From Chitinophagaceae bacterium (GTDB taxonomy: Bacteria; Bacteroidota; Bacteroidia; Chitinophagales; Chitinophagaceae): a stretch of DNA of 16,616 nucleotides. Made by a program: the position numbers and the translations under genes. The notes under the pieces were generated by a model. It was not told the origin of the DNA. It did not search any database and saw only the letters and a program-made list of their open reading frames with translations. Each line of letters begins with the position of its first letter. The first letter of the stretch is position 1. The stretch lies in the NCBI GenBank assembly GCA_025963615.1, contig JAOQAL010000651.1, positions 1 through 16,616 of the forward strand, read 5' to 3'. This document shows positions 14,056-16,616 of the stretch, piece by piece.

Positions 14056-14130
14056 AGTAAAAATGTATTTAAAGAGATTACGTTGCAAATTTAACACATT
14101 TAGCCTGTAAAATTTATTAGACCAACGTTA

Positions 14131-14290
14131 AGGAAATGTGGAAAATGTGAAGAATGTGGAAATGCGGAGAATGTGGAAATGTGGAAATGGGGAGAGGTGA
14201 AGATGGGGAGATGGGGATAAGAGGTTGAGTTGTATGTGATAACAGAAGAAATGTTGAGAATGTGGGAATGTGGAAATGGAAGAAGGGAAA
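14131..14290. repeat. GGAAATGTGGAAATG purine-rich tract
   Basis: Degenerate 8-bp words (GGAAATGT, GAGAATGT, GGGAATGT) with a purine-rich plus strand fill the spacer between the PHP phosphatase stop and the sigma-factor start. The block TTGAGAATGTGGGAATGTGG resembles the 8199-8410 repeat. A minus-strand frame at 14100-14339 only translates the complement into Ser/His/Pro-rich low complexity. Confidence 0.7.
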
Positions 14291-14304
14291 CGATCGGACC
14301 GGGT

Positions 14305-15042
14305 TTAAAGCTGCATATTCCGGACTTGGCCCGTTTCAAGAAGTTTTTCGAGGTGGGAGACGATGGCAGGATCCTGTAATCCCTTAAGATGCCTTTGATT
14401 GTGAAGGTCGGTTCCTACCAGGTCATAATACCCTTTGTGGGCAAGATAATTAGCCAGTTCTTTAGCAGACCGGCCATACATGCCGGCAAAGGAAAGCAGG
14501 TTCAACTGGAAAAGATAGCCTGCATCTTTTAATTCGTCATAAAAATCCTTACTATGTTCCAGGTAGATATAACGTTCGGGATGAGCTATTACAGGCTGGT
14601 AGTCCTGCATGCGCATTTCGAAAAGAATCTCCTTCAGGTCAATCGGCGGGCTGGCCATCGAAAATTCCACCAGAACCATATTATCACCAAATGTCAGGAG
14701 CTGTTCTTTCTTCTTTAGCAAAGCCATTACATAGTCGTCCAGGAAATATTCAGCGGCAGCATCCAGCTCAATATCAATTTCCTTTTCTGTCAAAACCTCG
14801 CGCATTTCATCTAGCATTGACAGGATTCCATCTCTTGTGTTCTGGTACATATCCCACATGATATGCGGAGTCGTAATCAATTTGGAATACCCTAATTCCT
14901 TCAAGCCTTTTATTAATTCCAGCGAAGTAGATAAATCCGGTGAGCCATCATCAATGCCGGGAAGAAGATGTGAATGTATATCCGTTTTAAGAGTTTCCAG
15001 TACAGCCTTTCCGGGCTTCGCTTTTGAAAAGAATTTAAACAT
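14305..15042 (-). CDS. CpsB/YwqE-type PHP-domain protein-tyrosine phosphatase
   Basis: 245 residues. The metal-dependent PHP fold is shown by DIHSHLLPGIDDG (21-33; Asp21, His23, His25), TPH (His60), Glu98, HPER (154-157) and DLH (212-214). This pattern is that of the capsule-regulating tyrosine phosphatases CpsB, Wzb-like YwqE and CapC, which reset BY-kinases (Wzc/CapB type) and so control polymer length and export. The BY-kinase is not in the window and may lie upstream of the truncated aminotransferase or elsewhere. It is the last gene of the minus-strand polysaccharide operon, 44 bp after the sugar transferase gene. Cytoplasmic; no signal peptide. Confidence 0.88.
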   Translation of the reverse strand: MFKFFSKAKPGKAVLETLKTDIHSHLLPGIDDGSPDLSTSLELIKGLKELGYSKLITTPHIMWDMYQNTRDGILSMLDEMREVLTEKEIDIELDAAAEYFLDDYVMALLKKKEQLLTFGDNMVLVEFSMASPPIDLKEILFEMRMQDYQPVIAHPERYIYLEHSKDFYDELKDAGYLFQLNLLSFAGMYGRSAKELANYLAHKGYYDLVGTDLHNQRHLKGLQDPAIVSHLEKLLETGQVRNMQL

Positions 15043-15086
15043 GCAGTAATAGTCTTGTGATAATTCTAAGTTACTTAATTCCGGGT

Positions 15087-15785
15087 TTAATTTATGACAG
15101 TATTTATTTCGTTTACCGGAAGATTTACCTCCCTATGGGGGAGCGACGGAAATAACTTATTTACCAGGTTACTATGGGGAAAAACAATATACCACCCGGT
15201 TAAAAACAATATGACTGTATCCGTAAAAAAGTTTTGATGTTCCTGGTACCAGATCTCCAACGCCCCTTTAAATGGCAGGATTATTTTAGCATAACATTCA
15301 TGCGGCGGTAATGCCGAATGAGTAATGATCAGTTCTTCATCCCTGAAAACGATCGAACCGATACCGGTTAATCCCGGTTTCACCCGGTATACTTTTTCCT
15401 GTAATTCCGGAGAATACCGGTCAAAGCCAGCTTTCATCAAGGGTCTCGGCCCTACAAAGGACATGTCGCCAATCAGAATATTAATGATCTGGGGAAGTTC
15501 GTTCAATTTGCTCATCCGTAAAAAATGACCTACGGCCGTAATGCGGGGATCTTTTCTTACCGTTACGTCCCCGTGACCCATATTCGGACTGTTCTTAAGC
15601 ATGGTGGCAAACTTCCAGATGCGGAATAACCGATTCCGGTATCCTACCCGATCCTGTTTGAAAAACACTTCATGTTCACCGGTAAGCAGCAACAATAAAA
15701 TAATAGGTATCAATAGTGGCGAAAGAATAATCAATGCCAACAGTGAAAATATAATATCGAAAAAGCGTTTAATGACCAGGTACAT
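15087..15785 (-). CDS. Polyprenyl-phosphate sugar-1-phosphate transferase (PglC/WcaJ-like)
   Basis: Initiating enzyme of surface-glycan assembly: moves a sugar phosphate from a UDP-sugar to undecaprenyl phosphate at the inner membrane. 232 residues, close to the small monotopic PglC form. One N-terminal membrane segment (about 8-36) is followed by KRFFD/QDRVGYR, IWKFATM, DPRITAVGHFLR and GDMSFVGPRPL (106-116), which are the family signatures. The position of the Asp-Glu catalytic dyad of PglC reads Asn95-Glu96 (KLNELPQ). Four bases separate the aminotransferase stop from its ATG, so the two are tightly coupled. With an upstream LegC-like aminotransferase the donor might be a 4-amino-4,6-dideoxy sugar, but no acetyltransferase is visible. 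Confidence 0.92.
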   Translation of the reverse strand: MYLVIKRFFDIIFSLLALIILSPLLIPIILLLLLTGEHEVFFKQDRVGYRNRLFRIWKFATMLKNSPNMGHGDVTVRKDPRITAVGHFLRMSKLNELPQIINILIGDMSFVGPRPLMKAGFDRYSPELQEKVYRVKPGLTGIGSIVFRDEELIITHSALPPHECYAKIILPFKGALEIWYQEHQNFFTDTVILFLTGWYIVFPHSNLVNKLFPSLPHREVNLPVNEINTVIN

Positions 15786-15789
15786 AATC

Positions 15790-16616
15790 TCAGGATAAGG
15801 CTGTCTTTATTTCTCTTACTACAATTTCTAATTGCTCATCGGTAATATTGGTTGAGCTGGGAATACTTAAACAGGTATTGTAAATATAATCTGCATTGTT
15901 TTTTTTCTGAATGTACACGCAGCCGGAATACATGGGCAATTTATTCATGGGCATCCAGAACCGGCGGCTGAAAATTTTCTCCGCATTCAAATGGTCGAGT
16001 AATTTTTGTTGCTGATCAGTTTGAATCGTAAACAACCAGCCATTTGTCAGCGTGTCGGGTAGTTCCTGTTGAAATCTTATATCGGCCACGCCTGCCAGTT
16101 CATTCTTATAAAACGCGACGCATTCCTTTTTTCTTTTAATAAATGAAGGAAGCAATTCCATCTGGGCTACTCCTACCGCTGCCAGGATATTTACCAACCG
16201 GTAATTATAACCGACTTCATCATGATAATATTCATCGGCACTGGCTTTGGCAGTAGTCGTCAGGTGTTTGGCATGCTTAGCCAACTGTTCATCATCGGTA
16301 ACCATCACGCCGCCGCCGCCGGTTGAAATAATCTTGTTTCCATTAAAACTGAAACAAGCCATCGGGCTGAATGTGCCGGCACTTTTTCCTTTATAGCTTG
16401 ACCCTAACGCTTCCGTAGCATCTTCTACAATAGGTAATGGATATTTTCTTACAATCGAAAGAAAACGGTCCATATCCCCCATATTGCCGAGTATATGCAC
16501 CGGCATGATAGCGCCGATGCGGCGGCCATCCTGTATATAAATTAATTCCCCGTCCCTTTCATCCGTTTCATTTTCTAAAAATTCTTCCAGCAAATCAAGA
16601 TCCATTTGCCATAGCA
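15790..16616 (-). CDS. DegT/DnrJ/EryC1/StrS aminotransferase, LegC-like (5' end cut)
   Basis: PLP-dependent sugar aminotransferase that would place an amino group on a nucleotide-bound keto sugar for a surface glycan. About 275 C-terminal residues are present; the frame runs off the window, and about 110 N-terminal residues are probably missing. The Asp that contacts the PLP ring is in VEDATEALGSSYKG, and the Schiff-base Lys is in SFNGNKIISTGGGG. VGYNYRLVNI and the C-terminal LSIPSS are typical. The VEDATEALGSSYKG and FNGNKI patterns are most like the LegC group (4-amino-4,6-dideoxy sugar pathways for legionaminic acid or bacillosamine), but this sub-assignment is tentative. First visible gene of the minus-strand operon. 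Confidence 0.92.
   Translation of the reverse strand, partial: LWQMDLDLLEEFLENETDERDGELIYIQDGRRIGAIMPVHILGNMGDMDRFLSIVRKYPLPIVEDATEALGSSYKGKSAGTFSPMACFSFNGNKIISTGGGGVMVTDDEQLAKHAKHLTTTAKASADEYYHDEVGYNYRLVNILAAVGVAQMELLPSFIKRKKECVAFYKNELAGVADIRFQQELPDTLTNGWLFTIQTDQQQKLLDHLNAEKIFSRRFWMPMNKLPMYSGCVYIQKKNNADYIYNTCLSIPSSTNITDEQLEIVVREIKTALS

Noticed and set aside
14056..14097. GTG-initiated extension of the sigma factor
   Set aside because: Fourteen residues outside region 2, with a good ATG at 14055.
14100..14339. 79-residue minus-strand frame
   Set aside because: Low-complexity translation of the purine tract; overlaps the end of the PHP phosphatase gene.

Overview
The window looks like a chromosomal segment of a Bacteroidota species, most probably in or near the Chitinophagaceae. 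The basis is the gene families (an 800-residue FtsX/MacB-type permease, a lipoyl/HlyD adaptor starting MDR, a sigma-54 response regulator with its kinase, an arabinonate-type IlvD/Edd dehydratase), the weak ribosome-binding sites, moderate GC and the abundant short intergenic repeats. This is inferred from the sequence alone; no rRNA or other marker gene is present.

Layout. (1) Positions 1-276 hold no convincing gene but are dense in inverted and direct repeats. (2) Positions 277-5001 (minus strand) are an export operon in the order HlyD/MacA-like adaptor, a tiny cysteine-containing secreted peptide, LolD/MacB-like ATPase, FtsX/MacB-like permease. (3) Divergent from it, 5304-8188 (plus) encodes a sigma-54-activating response regulator and a membrane histidine kinase with almost no extracellular sensor. 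The divergent spacer has two 11-bp direct repeats 22 bp apart, about 100 bp upstream of a -24-like element that faces the exporter. The simplest model is that this two-component system switches on the exporter. (4) Positions 8449-12177 (plus) form a sugar-acid catabolic set: SMP-30 lactonase, IlvD/Edd sugar-acid dehydratase and an SDR dehydrogenase. (5) Positions 12178-12733 hold no gene but contain several repeat families. (6) On the minus strand follow isopentenyl-diphosphate isomerase (12734-13276), a possible 44-residue ORF, and an ECF-like sigma factor (13555-14055). (7) Positions 14305-16616 (minus) are the end of a surface-polysaccharide operon: LegC/DegT-type aminotransferase (cut by the window edge), PglC/WcaJ-like sugar-phosphate transferase, and CpsB/YwqE-type PHP tyrosine phosphatase.

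Two themes stand out. One is the self-contained exporter plus two-component regulator with a small Cys peptide encoded inside the operon; peptide and regulatory sites are predictions. The other is the intergenic DNA. Nearly every long spacer is built of degenerate 7-9 bp words (CACTATT, GTAAAAT, GGAAATGT, CGCAAAG, GGTGAAG) or small palindromes (CCCGATAGCTATCGGG, CCCGGGGTCTTGCC in alternating orientation). One such element ends in a near-perfect Shine-Dalgarno directly before the kinase gene. No tRNA, rRNA, CRISPR array, transposase gene or prophage gene was found.
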